Positions 33,882 through 42,769 of a DNA stretch of 64,000 nucleotides are shown piece after piece; position 1 is the stretch's first letter, and each line of letters begins with the position of its first letter. Below the pieces are notes generated by a model. That model searched no databases. It worked only from the letters and a program-made list of their open reading frames with translations, and was not told the origin of the DNA. Location: assembly GCF_017741815.1 (NCBI RefSeq), contig NZ_JAGHMF010000008.1:1-64000 (forward strand), written 5' to 3'. The DNA comes from Rhizobium sp. 16-488-2b. Its GTDB lineage: Bacteria > Pseudomonadota > Alphaproteobacteria > Rhizobiales > Rhizobiaceae. The translations under genes and the position numbers were made by a program.

Positions 33882-34835
33882 GTGGCATTGGAACGAACGG
33901 TTTTCCATCTTGACGGGATAGCAGCGAGATTCGTCGCATTGGCCCTTCTGTGGGGAGCCAGCTTTCTTTTTATCAAGGTTGCCCTTGATGGCCTTTCGCC
34001 GGGCCAGATTATGATGGCCCGGCTTGTGCTCGGCGCAACCTTTCTCGCGGTCGTCATGAAGGTGACCAAGCGACGTTGGCCGCGCGAGCCGAGCGTAGTG
34101 TTGGCGCTCTTGCTGATCTCCGTCTTCGCTTGCGTGCTGCCGTTTCTTCTCTACGCATGGGCTGGACAGTTTCTGCCATCAGGCCTGTCGAGCATATACA
34201 ATGCAACAGCCCCCCTTGCGACACTGCTCGTCTCGCTGCTGGTGATCCCCGAAGAAAAGTTGGTAGGCGGGCGGATCGGGGGCTTGGCTATTGGCGCGAT
34301 CGGCGTGGTGGTTCTCGCCACACCGTGGAACGCTTTCACCGATGCGGGAGGCCATCTGGCACCGCTAGCGCATCTGGCCTGCCTGAGTGCAAACCTCTGC
34401 TATGGCGTCGCCTTCACGCTGAGCCGCAAGCTCCTTAAGTCTGGACGATACGATGCGACGACCATTGCAGCCGGCCAGATTGGAATCGCTGCCGTTCTCG
34501 GCCTGCTGCTTGCCCCGTTTGTCGGCGGCCTCGAGCCGGTAAGGCTGACCATCCCCATCATCGCGAGCATGGCTTTGCTTGGCTTTCTAGGTACGGGGAT
34601 CGCGTACATCTGGCACACCGACATCATCGCAATGTGGGGTGCCGCTCCGGCCGCAACGGTCACCTACGCCGTACCGATGGTCGGTGTTGTTCTTGGAATC
34701 CTGCTCCTCGGAGAACGATTGCACTGGAACGAACCTCTCGGCGGCCTCCTGATCCTCGGCGGCCTGTTGATGACCCAAGGTCGCTTCACTGGGCGTTTGC
34801 GATCTTACAGAAACAATCCCCTATCAAAGGAGTAA
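33882..34835 (+). CDS. EamA-family (DMT superfamily) transporter
   Basis: The 317-residue protein has ten predicted transmembrane helices in two EamA repeats (about 15-150 and 165-300), including LLWGASFLFIKVAL and a second-half PVVGVVLGI-like segment (PMVGVVLGILLLGERL). The start is GTG 33882; no better ATG exists before the first helix. Members are usually exporters of metabolites or amino acids. Divergent from a LysR gene and four bases upstream of an aldo/keto reductase. Confidence 0.82.
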   Translation: MALERTVFHLDGIAARFVALALLWGASFLFIKVALDGLSPGQIMMARLVLGATFLAVVMKVTKRRWPREPSVVLALLLISVFACVLPFLLYAWAGQFLPSGLSSIYNATAPLATLLVSLLVIPEEKLVGGRIGGLAIGAIGVVVLATPWNAFTDAGGHLAPLAHLACLSANLCYGVAFTLSRKLLKSGRYDATTIAAGQIGIAAVLGLLLAPFVGGLEPVRLTIPIIASMALLGFLGTGIAYIWHTDIIAMWGAAPAATVTYAVPMVGVVLGILLLGERLHWNEPLGGLLILGGLLMTQGRFTGRLRSYRNNPLSKE

Positions 34836-34838
34836 AGC

Positions 34839-35915
34839 ATGAAATCGATCAACTATCGCCAGCTTGGTCGCTCGGGACTCACCGTTTCAAATGTTGGCCT
34901 CGGATGCAGTAACTTGGGAAGACCGAATACAGCAAGCGATAGCGAGGTCGGTAGCCAGGCAGTCGTCCATGCCGCTCTTGATGCTGGCATAACCTTTTTC
35001 GATGTTGCCGACACTTATGGAACCCCGCCCGGCCTAAGTGAAGAACTGCTTGGAAAAGCCTTGAAAGGGTACCGAGAAGAGGTTGTAATTGCAACGAAAT
35101 TCGGCATGGACACGGAGGGCGCGAACGGCCGCGACTTCGGTGTGCGCGGCTCGCGTCGCTACATCCGGCGTGCAGTCGAAGCCTCGCTCCGCCGGCTGGG
35201 GACCGATCACATCGACCTCTATCAGCTTCATACGCCTGACAGAACCACCCCTATCGAGGAGACGATTGCAGCGCTCGACGACCTGGTTCGCGCGGGTAAG
35301 ATTCTTTATATCGGACATTCCAATATGGCAGGGTGGCAGATCGCGCAGGCCGAATATATTGCGCGTGAGTTGGGAACATCACGCTTCGTAGCATCGCAGA
35401 ACCACTACAATCTGCTGGATCGACGGGCTGAACTTGAAGTGGTGCCCGCAGCGATCGAGTTCGGGTTGGGCGTTCTGCCTTACTATCCGCTCCACAGCGG
35501 ATTGCTCACCGGCAAGTATTCGAGCGGCAGGGCACCGGAAGGTTCTCGGCTTTCGCATTTTCGTCAGGAAGATTTCAATAACGCGAATTTCGAGCAACTT
35601 GCCGCGTTTGGTAGCTTTGCGAAAGAACGCGGGTTGACCGAGATTCAGGTGGCATTCTCCTGGCTAGCCTCTCGCCCGTCCGTAGCCTCGGTTATCGCCG
35701 GAGCAACGCGCCCGGAACAGGTCGCGCAAAACGCGACGGCTGCAGGTCATCTTTTCAGCCCGGACGATATAGCCGAATTGGATAAGATCTTCCCCCGTTG
35801 CCACCGATCGCATTGTTTTGAGATTGATTCTGGGACGTGGCATCACCTTCGAGCCAGAGGTGCCCCCGGGGTGGATGGGCGGCTAAAATGGGCTAGGCCA
35901 GTCTTCATCGCGTGA
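34839..35915 (+). CDS. Aldo/keto reductase with extended C-terminus
   Basis: A 358-residue AKR of the YajO/Tas-like group: FFDVADTYGTPPGLSEELLGKAL holds the catalytic Asp and Tyr, ATKFG the Lys, and LYQLHTPD the His; the NADPH-binding VIAGATRPEQVAQN motif is near 283. The recognisable fold ends at about residue 319 (LDKIFP). The last 39 residues, rich in His, Arg and Trp, match nothing I know and may reflect a 3' frameshift into downstream DNA. Starts three bases after the EamA stop, so co-expressed. Confidence 0.85.
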   Translation: MKSINYRQLGRSGLTVSNVGLGCSNLGRPNTASDSEVGSQAVVHAALDAGITFFDVADTYGTPPGLSEELLGKALKGYREEVVIATKFGMDTEGANGRDFGVRGSRRYIRRAVEASLRRLGTDHIDLYQLHTPDRTTPIEETIAALDDLVRAGKILYIGHSNMAGWQIAQAEYIARELGTSRFVASQNHYNLLDRRAELEVVPAAIEFGLGVLPYYPLHSGLLTGKYSSGRAPEGSRLSHFRQEDFNNANFEQLAAFGSFAKERGLTEIQVAFSWLASRPSVASVIAGATRPEQVAQNATAAGHLFSPDDIAELDKIFPRCHRSHCFEIDSGTWHHLRARGAPGVDGRLKWARPVFIA

Positions 35916-35921
35916 AGACTG
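35899..35921 (+). terminator. Hairpin overlapping the aldo/keto reductase stop
   Basis: CAGTCTTCA (35899-35907) pairs perfectly with TGAAGACTG (35913-35921) around TCGCG. The TGA stop codon is inside the second arm. No T-tract follows. Confidence 0.4.
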
Positions 35922-36123
35922 CGGACCTCGATTACCTTGGAACGCCGTCAGGAGCGGCAGTTATCAAAATACGGTGGCTCGCGCATCGCTTGCACGCGCG
36001 TCACTGATCCCGGTTTCAGTCATTCCCATAGCCCATCGTCCCCCGGCCGCTCTTGCACCCTGAGCGATTTCACAATAATGAACCTACCGCACTCAGCTCT
36101 CTTGTAATAATCGCAACAATACG

Positions 36124-37032
36124 ATGAGCGACCACCTCTCAGATATGATTGCGTTCGTGCGGATCGCGGACACCGGGAGCCTTTCGGCGGCTGCGGCGGA
36201 GCTCGACCAATCGCTCCCCGTGGTTTCCCGCAGGCTCACGCGCCTGGAAGAACGGCTCGGCGTTCGACTTGTGAACAGGACGACGCGCCAGCTTTCCCTT
36301 ACCGACGAAGGCGTCGCATTCCACATGCGCTGCAGCCGGATCTTGACGGACATAGAGGAGGCTGAGGCCGAGGTTTCAAAGGATCAGGGCACAGCCGTCG
36401 GCCTTCTTCGAATTACCACGTCGTTCGCCTTTTCTCGCAGAAAGCTCGCGGGGCTGCTCAGGACATTCGAATCCAATCATCCCGGGCTTCGCATTCACCT
36501 CGATGGGAGTGACCGCATCGTCAATCTTGTTGACGAGGGTTTCGACATCGCAATCCGTTTTGGTGCGATGCAGGATTCAAGCCTGATCGCACGAGCAATA
36601 GCCCCCAACGCCCATGTCATGTGCGCTTCCCCGACCTACCTGGACAAACGAGGACGACCAACGACAATCGAGGAGCTCGCGCTTCATGACTGCATTTTGC
36701 ATGGCTCGCCGCCGGCTAGCCGATGGACCTTCGAGAACGGCAAATCCGTCAAAGTCGGCGGCGACCTGACGACGAACGACGGCGATCTCGCCCACATTTG
36801 GGCGCTCGAGGGTGCCGGGATCGTGATGAAGTCAATCTGGGACGTTGCCGAGGATGTTCATTCCGGCAATCTCGAGATCGTCATGCCCAAAACACGACCG
36901 CCTGCAACACCCGTGTCGGCGGTGTTTCCCCATTCGCGTCTGGCAGCGGCACGGGTGAGGCTTGTAATCGACTTCCTGACAAAGCAACTCCGCGCCGAGT
37001 GGGAGCACAAGATCGCCCATCTGTTGACGTAG
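36124..37032 (+). CDS. LysR-type transcriptional regulator
   Basis: 302 residues; winged helix at about 5-63 (MIAFVRIADTGSLSAAAAEL) and a VNLVDEGFDIAIRFG effector domain. The ATG at 36124 is preceded by an AT-rich segment but no strong ribosome site. It is in the same direction as the peptide-type ABC operon at 37260 and could control that operon or the upstream aldo/keto reductase; neither is proven. Confidence 0.86.
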   Translation: MSDHLSDMIAFVRIADTGSLSAAAAELDQSLPVVSRRLTRLEERLGVRLVNRTTRQLSLTDEGVAFHMRCSRILTDIEEAEAEVSKDQGTAVGLLRITTSFAFSRRKLAGLLRTFESNHPGLRIHLDGSDRIVNLVDEGFDIAIRFGAMQDSSLIARAIAPNAHVMCASPTYLDKRGRPTTIEELALHDCILHGSPPASRWTFENGKSVKVGGDLTTNDGDLAHIWALEGAGIVMKSIWDVAEDVHSGNLEIVMPKTRPPATPVSAVFPHSRLAAARVRLVIDFLTKQLRAEWEHKIAHLLT

Positions 37033-37259
37033 ATCTCACGCGATACGGGCGGTCGCGCCGCGCGCAGAAACAGATCTATCCGCCTCGCAGGCATGCTTTG
37101 AAGCAAGCTCTGGCACGCACAGTCAAGCCGCGTGACAGTCCGAGACAAGACCAAGCTCCCGCCATTTCCTAGTCTTTGCTGATGCTCCGCTTACCGGTCG
37201 CTTGTCAATCAGGCGCTGATCCGCGCGAGCCATCACAACAAGATCAAGATGGGGAAGCA

Positions 37260-38801
37260 ATGTCCGATCAAACGAAACTCCAGTATAACCTATCCCGCCG
37301 CCAGCTCCTGGGTTATGGTGCGGCGCTTGGATTTGCGGGCGCCGCGGGTATCTCCCCGGCTTTGGCGCAGCAGACCCCGCAGGTGGGTGGCACTCTCAAG
37401 GTCGCAGCGCCAGGGTCAGCCACGGGCTCGCTCGATCCCCACGTCACTCAAGGATACATCGCCGACGCCGTCCGATTCACCAACCTCTTCGACGGCCTCT
37501 CCGAATATCGTCCGGACTCTACGATCCAGCTGGTTCTCGCCGAGTCGTTCACGCCAAACTCGGACGCCACGGAATGGACCGTCCGCATCAAGAAGGGCGT
37601 AAGGACGCATTCCGGCGCGGAGTTCGTCGCCGACGATGTCATCTACTCGGTAAAGCGTATCCTTGATCCCGCAGCACCCACCAAGGGTTCGGGTCTGGTC
37701 AAGTTCATCGACCCGGCAGGTATATCCAAGGTGGATGATCACACCGTTCTGTTCAAGCTTGGGAAGCCATACGGATCGTTCGATTCCATCTGGGCAAACC
37801 GCTATCTCCGGATGGTCGTCCGCGACTTCGACCCGAAGAATCCCGTCGGCACCGGTCCTTTCAAGTTCGTGTCATTCACGCCGGGCCAGGAATCGATGTT
37901 CGAAGCATTCGGCGATTACTTCCGCGGCCGCGCGCACGCTGACAAGCTCGCAATCTTCAACATCAATGACAGCACTGCCGCCATCAACGCTCTGCGCGGT
38001 GGACAGGTCGACATCTCCTATTCGATGCCGTTCGCTGAAGCCCGCACCATCAAGGACGACGCGCCAATCAAGTTCGTCAATAACCCGTCGCCGACCTACC
38101 TGCCGATCTACATGCGCACCGACATCGAGCCGTTCAACGATGTGCGGGTGCGACAGGCGATGCGACTGATTGCCAACCGGAAGCAGATGGTCAACGTCGC
38201 CCTCGCGGGGTTCGGATCCGTTGGCAACGACATGGTCGGGCGCACGATTGCGCCGTGCGGCGAATCCACCCTTCCCCAGCGCGAGCAGGATATCGACGAA
38301 GCGAAGCGCCTTCTGTCAGAGGCGGGGAAGTCGAACTTCACGATCGATCTGGTCACGACCAACGGCACCGCGGGACAGGTCGAATGCGCTCAAGTGTTCG
38401 CAGAGCAGGCGCGCAAGGCTGGCGTCACGATCAACGTCAAGGTCGTGGACATGGCCGCCTATGTCGGCGGCTTCCTCAACTGGACATTCGCTATCGACTT
38501 CCTCACCGACCTCTACCTCCCGATGGCGACGCGCGGTCTTCTGCCAAAGACGCCATTCAACGTCTCTCACTGGGACGACCCGGAGTTCATCAAGCTGCAT
38601 GGCCAGGCGATGGCCACGTCCAGCGAGACGGAAAGGTGCGAGATTATCGATAAGATGCGCACCATCGAATACGAGCGCGGCGGCAGCATCATCTGGGGCT
38701 TCTCCAACACGCTGAATGGCTACCGCTCCAACGTGCATGGACTGGTGCCGTACAGCGTCGACTCGCCACTCTATCACCTCAAGGATGTCTCGCTTTCCTA
38801 A
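37260..38801 (+). CDS. ABC transporter substrate-binding protein, peptide/opine type (SBP_bac_5)
   Basis: The 513-residue periplasmic protein has a Tat-like signal (NLSRRQLLGYG, hydrophobic core, cleavage after ALAQ near 40) and the SBP_bac_5 fold (GGTLKVAAPGSATGSLDPHV, then IKKGVRTHSGAEFVADDVIY). GGGAAG lies upstream of ATG 37260; the frame from 37176 is an unlikely extension. The family binds peptides, nickel, opines or guanidino compounds. Followed by two permeases and a fused ATPase in one operon. Confidence 0.88.
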   Translation: MSDQTKLQYNLSRRQLLGYGAALGFAGAAGISPALAQQTPQVGGTLKVAAPGSATGSLDPHVTQGYIADAVRFTNLFDGLSEYRPDSTIQLVLAESFTPNSDATEWTVRIKKGVRTHSGAEFVADDVIYSVKRILDPAAPTKGSGLVKFIDPAGISKVDDHTVLFKLGKPYGSFDSIWANRYLRMVVRDFDPKNPVGTGPFKFVSFTPGQESMFEAFGDYFRGRAHADKLAIFNINDSTAAINALRGGQVDISYSMPFAEARTIKDDAPIKFVNNPSPTYLPIYMRTDIEPFNDVRVRQAMRLIANRKQMVNVALAGFGSVGNDMVGRTIAPCGESTLPQREQDIDEAKRLLSEAGKSNFTIDLVTTNGTAGQVECAQVFAEQARKAGVTINVKVVDMAAYVGGFLNWTFAIDFLTDLYLPMATRGLLPKTPFNVSHWDDPEFIKLHGQAMATSSETERCEIIDKMRTIEYERGGSIIWGFSNTLNGYRSNVHGLVPYSVDSPLYHLKDVSLS

Positions 38802-38816
38802 ACGACGAAAAACCGA

Positions 38817-38856
38817 GGGCGGTCGCACGTCGTCCGATTGGCGTGCGCGGCCGCCC
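38817..38856 (+). other. Stem-loop between binding protein and first permease
   Basis: GGGCGG (38817-38822) with CCGCCC (38851-38856), and an inner CGCACG/CGTGCG pair, form an interrupted 12-bp stem. As at 21973, it sits just after an ABC binding-protein gene and probably stabilises or attenuates the transcript. Confidence 0.55.
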
Positions 38857-38904
38857 GTCCGGTCCCAAGGCATGGAGCTGCTGGACAGCAAATAGGTGAC
38901 TGCA

Positions 38905-39867
38905 ATGAAAAACAGATGGTCATGGTTGATCAGGCGCATCCTGATCGGCCTGCTTCTCCTGATAGTCGTATCAGCGCTAATCTTCGCCGCGACACAGGCT
39001 CTCCCGGGCGATGTCGCTGCCATGATGCTCGGCGAGGACGCGACGCCCGCGCAACTGGCGCACCTTCGTAGCCAACTCCACCTGGATCAGCCCGTCATCA
39101 TGCAATACCTCACCTGGCTCGGCGGGATCCTAACGGGCAACCTCGGCATGTCAGTGACGGCGGGCCAGCCTGTCTGGAGCCTTCTCTCCGGCAGGATAGC
39201 GAACACGTTCACGCTGGTGACGGTCAGCATTATTCTTGCGTTGCCGACCTCGATCACGCTTGGGCTCCTCGCTGGCTATTATAAGGACTCGTGGTTCGAC
39301 AAGGGGTTGATGGCAATTTCGCTCGGCGTGAACGCTCTTCCGGAGTTTGTACTTGGCGTCCTGCTTGTCGTCATCTTCAGCACCAATCTGATGCATATCC
39401 TCCCGGCGGTGTCGCTCATCTCTCCCGAGCAGTCGATTGCGACGCGCGCACAGGCCTTCGTGCTCCCGTGCCTCACTATGTTCCTGCTTCAGACGACTTA
39501 CCTCTACCGGCTGGTCAGGGCATCGGTCATCGATGTGCTTTCCACGGACTATATCCAGTTCGCCATACTGAAGGGGCTATCACAAAAGCGCGTCCTGTTT
39601 CGCCATGCCCTCCCTAATGCCGCGGTGCCCACCCTTCAGGCGACCGCCACGGTGTTTGCCGTAAGCGTCGGCGGGATCGTGGTGGTCGAATACGTATTCA
39701 ATTTTCCGGGCATGGGCACAGCATTGACGGATGCAGTCGGCAACCGCGACCTCACCGTTGTACAGTTCATCGTTCTATTGATCGCCACGACCTTCTTCAT
39801 CGCCAACATCGTTGCCGACCTTTTCGCGGCTGCGCTGACGCCACCCGGCCGAGGATCCCTGAAATGA
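38905..39867 (+). CDS. ABC transporter permease, DppB/OppB type
   Basis: 320 residues with six transmembrane segments and an EAA-type loop (DYIQFAILKGLSQKRVLFRH, near 213-232) characteristic of DppB-family permeases. AGGTGA upstream favours ATG 38905; a GTG at 38896 would add three residues. Overlaps the next permease by four bases. Confidence 0.88.
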   Translation: MKNRWSWLIRRILIGLLLLIVVSALIFAATQALPGDVAAMMLGEDATPAQLAHLRSQLHLDQPVIMQYLTWLGGILTGNLGMSVTAGQPVWSLLSGRIANTFTLVTVSIILALPTSITLGLLAGYYKDSWFDKGLMAISLGVNALPEFVLGVLLVVIFSTNLMHILPAVSLISPEQSIATRAQAFVLPCLTMFLLQTTYLYRLVRASVIDVLSTDYIQFAILKGLSQKRVLFRHALPNAAVPTLQATATVFAVSVGGIVVVEYVFNFPGMGTALTDAVGNRDLTVVQFIVLLIATTFFIANIVADLFAAALTPPGRGSLK

Positions 39868-40736
39868 GCGATGTAGCCGCGAAACTCGAGGTCGCTCGGG
39901 CGCCCTCGTCAACATCCGCACGGATCCTTCGCTCAGGGCGGATCCAAATCGGGTTCGTTCTGATGCTGGCCGTGATCGGCATAGCGCTTTTCGGTCCTCT
40001 GATTGCGCCATACGAGGCCTCGGAACTCGTTGGCATTCCGTTCGACGTTCCCCAGCCCGACTTTCTACTCGGGACCGACGCGCTCGGTCGCGATGTCCTT
40101 TCGCGCTTCCTGCACGGTGGCGTCAGCCTCGTTTGGATGTCCCTCTGTACGACGGCAATCGCAATCGCCCTCGCAACCGCAATGGGTCTGTGGGCAGCCT
40201 ATTACAAAGGCTGGGTTGACGAGACCATCATGCGAATAGTCGATGTGAAGCTGGCTTTCCCGACGACGGTCTTCAGCCTCCTGTTCGTCACCATGTTCGG
40301 GCCAGGGAAGCTGCTGCTTGTCTGCGTCGTCGGCGTCTCCCTCGCGCCAACGGCCTCCCGCGTGCTCCGCGGCGCGGCGCTCGCTGTCGTGGAACGGGAG
40401 TTCATCCAGCATGCGCGGGCGATCGGAGTGCCCGGCGCTCGGATCATCCTGTTCGAAGTGCTCCCAAACATCACCTCCCCGCTGCTCGTCGAAGTGGGCC
40501 TTCGTCTGATGTGGTCGATTACCGCTCTCGCGGGTCTCAGCTTCCTCGGCTACGGCATACAGCCCCCCGACGCCGACTGGGGTCTGATGATCAACGAAAA
40601 CCGGAATGCTCTCTCAACCCAGCCTTGGGCCGTGCTCGTCCCGGTGGCTGCGATTGCTGCATTCACCGTCGGAGGCAACATCTTCGCTGAAGGCGTGTCC
40701 CGCGTACTTGGCAGAACCGAAGGAGCGGCGAAATGA
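39864..40736 (+). CDS. ABC transporter permease, DppC/OppC type
   Basis: 290 residues with the DppC N-terminal GTDALGRDVLSRFLHG motif after the first helix and the EAA loop EFIQHARAIGVPGARIILFE (about 177-196). ATGA overlap with the previous gene and with the following ATPase gene shows a tightly coupled operon. Confidence 0.9.
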   Translation: MSDVAAKLEVARAPSSTSARILRSGRIQIGFVLMLAVIGIALFGPLIAPYEASELVGIPFDVPQPDFLLGTDALGRDVLSRFLHGGVSLVWMSLCTTAIAIALATAMGLWAAYYKGWVDETIMRIVDVKLAFPTTVFSLLFVTMFGPGKLLLVCVVGVSLAPTASRVLRGAALAVVEREFIQHARAIGVPGARIILFEVLPNITSPLLVEVGLRLMWSITALAGLSFLGYGIQPPDADWGLMINENRNALSTQPWAVLVPVAAIAAFTVGGNIFAEGVSRVLGRTEGAAK

Positions 40737-42505
40737 GTGTCGTAGTTGAAAACCTGCGCGTCGAGTTGGCGTCCACGGGCGAACCCCTGGTAAGCGAAGT
40801 CTCGTTTTCGATCGAGCCCGGAAAGGTGCTGGGTCTGGTCGGGGAATCTGGCTCCGGCAAGACAACGGTCTCGCTGGCGATGCTCGGATATGCCAGAAGC
40901 GGCACTCAAATTGCCGACGGCAGCAAGGTTGAGATCGATGGCATCGACTTCCTCGCACTGTCCGCTGCCGAACGCCGGGCGAGGCGAAGCGACCTGGTGG
41001 CCTATGTTCCGCAAGACCCTAACGCATCCCTGAATCCGGCGCTGAGCATCGGCGAACAGCTTCTGGAGGGATTGCTTCACGGGAGGAAAGCGATATCGAG
41101 GAAACAGGCCCTCGAACGAGCCTCTGCGATCCTGACCGATGTCGGGCTGCCAGCCACGCGTGAGTTCCTGAAGCGCTATCCGTCCCAGATTTCCGGCGGG
41201 CAACAGCAGAGAATCGGAATCGCGATGGCGATTGCCGCCTACCCTCGCCTGATCGTGCTCGACGAGCCGACCACCGGATTGGACGTGTCTGTTCAGAAAG
41301 ACGTCATCTCGCTCGTGGCCCGCCTGTGCGCAGAGTATTCGATCGCCGCCGTCTACGTGTCGCATGACCTAGCCCTTATCTCCCACGTAGCAGATCAGGT
41401 CCTTGTGCTCTACGGCGGCCGGGTGATGGAGAAGGCGAGTTCATCTGCTTTGTTCGATAAACCCGCGCACCCTTATACCGAAGCGCTCCTTGACGCCCTG
41501 CCATCGGCCAAGCAGAGACGAACCCTGCGGGCGATAGGTAACGGCACGTCCACGGGCATCGTCCGATCCACCCCCGAATGCATATTCCGCACCCGATGCG
41601 ACATCGCAACCGATGCATGCTTGATGAACCCCGATCTTGTGCCCTTTGCGAACACGGACCATGTCGTCAGATGCCATTTTCCAGGAGAACAGTCGAAGGA
41701 ACGCGGTCTTCTGATCGCGCCCGGCCGGGCTGAAGTGGATCAGCGCAAACCGATCTTCGAGGTATCCGGATTCAATGCTTCATACGGCGACCATACCGTT
41801 CTGCATGACATCGACATCAGTGTTCGCGGCGGCCAGTGTCTCGCCATCGTTGGCGAGTCCGGAAGCGGAAAATCCACGTTGTCCCGATGCATCGCCGGCC
41901 TGCATGACGGCTGGCATGGAAACGTTTTCTTCAACGGCAAGGCACTCCGCCCTGGACATTCGGGCCGGACAGCCGAGGACAGAAGGAGAATTCAGTACAT
42001 CTTCCAGAACCCCTACGGTTCACTGAACCCGCGCCGGACGATCGGAAGCTCAATTGAACTCGTCCACCGCCACTTCTTCGGTGGAGACACCGCGGCCGCG
42101 CGACGGGCGATCAAAGAGGTTCTGGAGCGCGTTGCCCTACCGAGCACCTACGCAGACCGTTTTCCGAACGAACTGTCCGGTGGTGAGAAACAGCGCGCTG
42201 CGATTGCTCGCGCACTCATCTGCGGCCCCGAGATTCTGGTTTGCGACGAGGTGACGTCCGCTCTCGACGTATCCGTCCAGGCCGCGGTCGTGGAACTGCT
42301 CCGAAATCTTATGTCCGACGGCCTCAGCATGATTTTCGTGACGCACAATCTTGGCGTCGTAAGAAGCCTCGCAGATCAGGTGGCGGTCCTCAGCGCGGGC
42401 AGGATCATCGAATTCGGATCCACCGACGAGGTCATGGATCAGCCCGCCACCGACTACACACGCAAGCTCCTGTCGGATACCCTGGAGGTGGTCAAGGCCG
42501 CCTGA
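40733..42505 (+). CDS. Fused double ATP-binding protein of a peptide-type ABC importer
   Basis: The 590-residue protein has two complete ABC domains. Domain 1 (about 1-255): Walker A GESGSGKTT, signature ISGGQQQR, Walker B LIVLDEPTTGLD, then the oligopeptide C-terminal extension with Cys residues (CIFRTRCDIATDAC). Domain 2 (about 340-580): [29 protein letters not shown]. This equals DppD joined to DppF in one chain, a known variant. Drives the importer encoded by the three preceding genes. Confidence 0.9.
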   Translation: MSVVVENLRVELASTGEPLVSEVSFSIEPGKVLGLVGESGSGKTTVSLAMLGYARSGTQIADGSKVEIDGIDFLALSAAERRARRSDLVAYVPQDPNASLNPALSIGEQLLEGLLHGRKAISRKQALERASAILTDVGLPATREFLKRYPSQISGGQQQRIGIAMAIAAYPRLIVLDEPTTGLDVSVQKDVISLVARLCAEYSIAAVYVSHDLALISHVADQVLVLYGGRVMEKASSSALFDKPAHPYTEALLDALPSAKQRRTLRAIGNGTSTGIVRSTPECIFRTRCDIATDACLMNPDLVPFANTDHVVRCHFPGEQSKERGLLIAPGRAEVDQRKPIFEVSGFNASYGDHTVLHDIDISVRGGQCLAIVGESGSGKSTLSRCIAGLHDGWHGNVFFNGKALRPGHSGRTAEDRRRIQYIFQNPYGSLNPRRTIGSSIELVHRHFFGGDTAAARRAIKEVLERVALPSTYADRFPNELSGGEKQRAAIARALICGPEILVCDEVTSALDVSVQAAVVELLRNLMSDGLSMIFVTHNLGVVRSLADQVAVLSAGRIIEFGSTDEVMDQPATDYTRKLLSDTLEVVKAA

Positions 42506-42755
42506 GCAACCCGTTCGCGAAATCCCCGAAGAGCGCATCATAACGGTCGGGCTTCACGAGCAGTTCGCCCCGAAAACGCGGCGCGCAGCGGCTATCGCGA
42601 TCGGCGCCAAGGTCCACAAGCCCGCCTTCGAACAATACGGCCTCGAAGGCGCGATGATCCGCGCGCTCGACGATCTGGCCCAACGCTGCAAGCGCGTCTT
42701 CATCCATGTCGACGTCGATGTGCTCCAAGCGACTGGCCCGCGCAGCCCCGGATGA
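42504..42755 (+). pseudogene. Remnant of a ureohydrolase (arginase/agmatinase family)
   Basis: Beginning at the stop of the fused ATPase, one frame runs to a stop at 42753-42755 and contains EERIITVGLHE, a helix ALDDLAQRC and the metal-binding motif VFIHVDVDVL followed by a PG turn, the pattern of the ureohydrolase active-site strand. The N-terminal half with the first His/Asp metal ligands and the C-terminus are absent, and there is no start codon. An internal deletion seems to have fused the ATPase end to the interior of this gene. Confidence 0.65.
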
Positions 42756-42769
42756 CTTGAAGCCGTATT

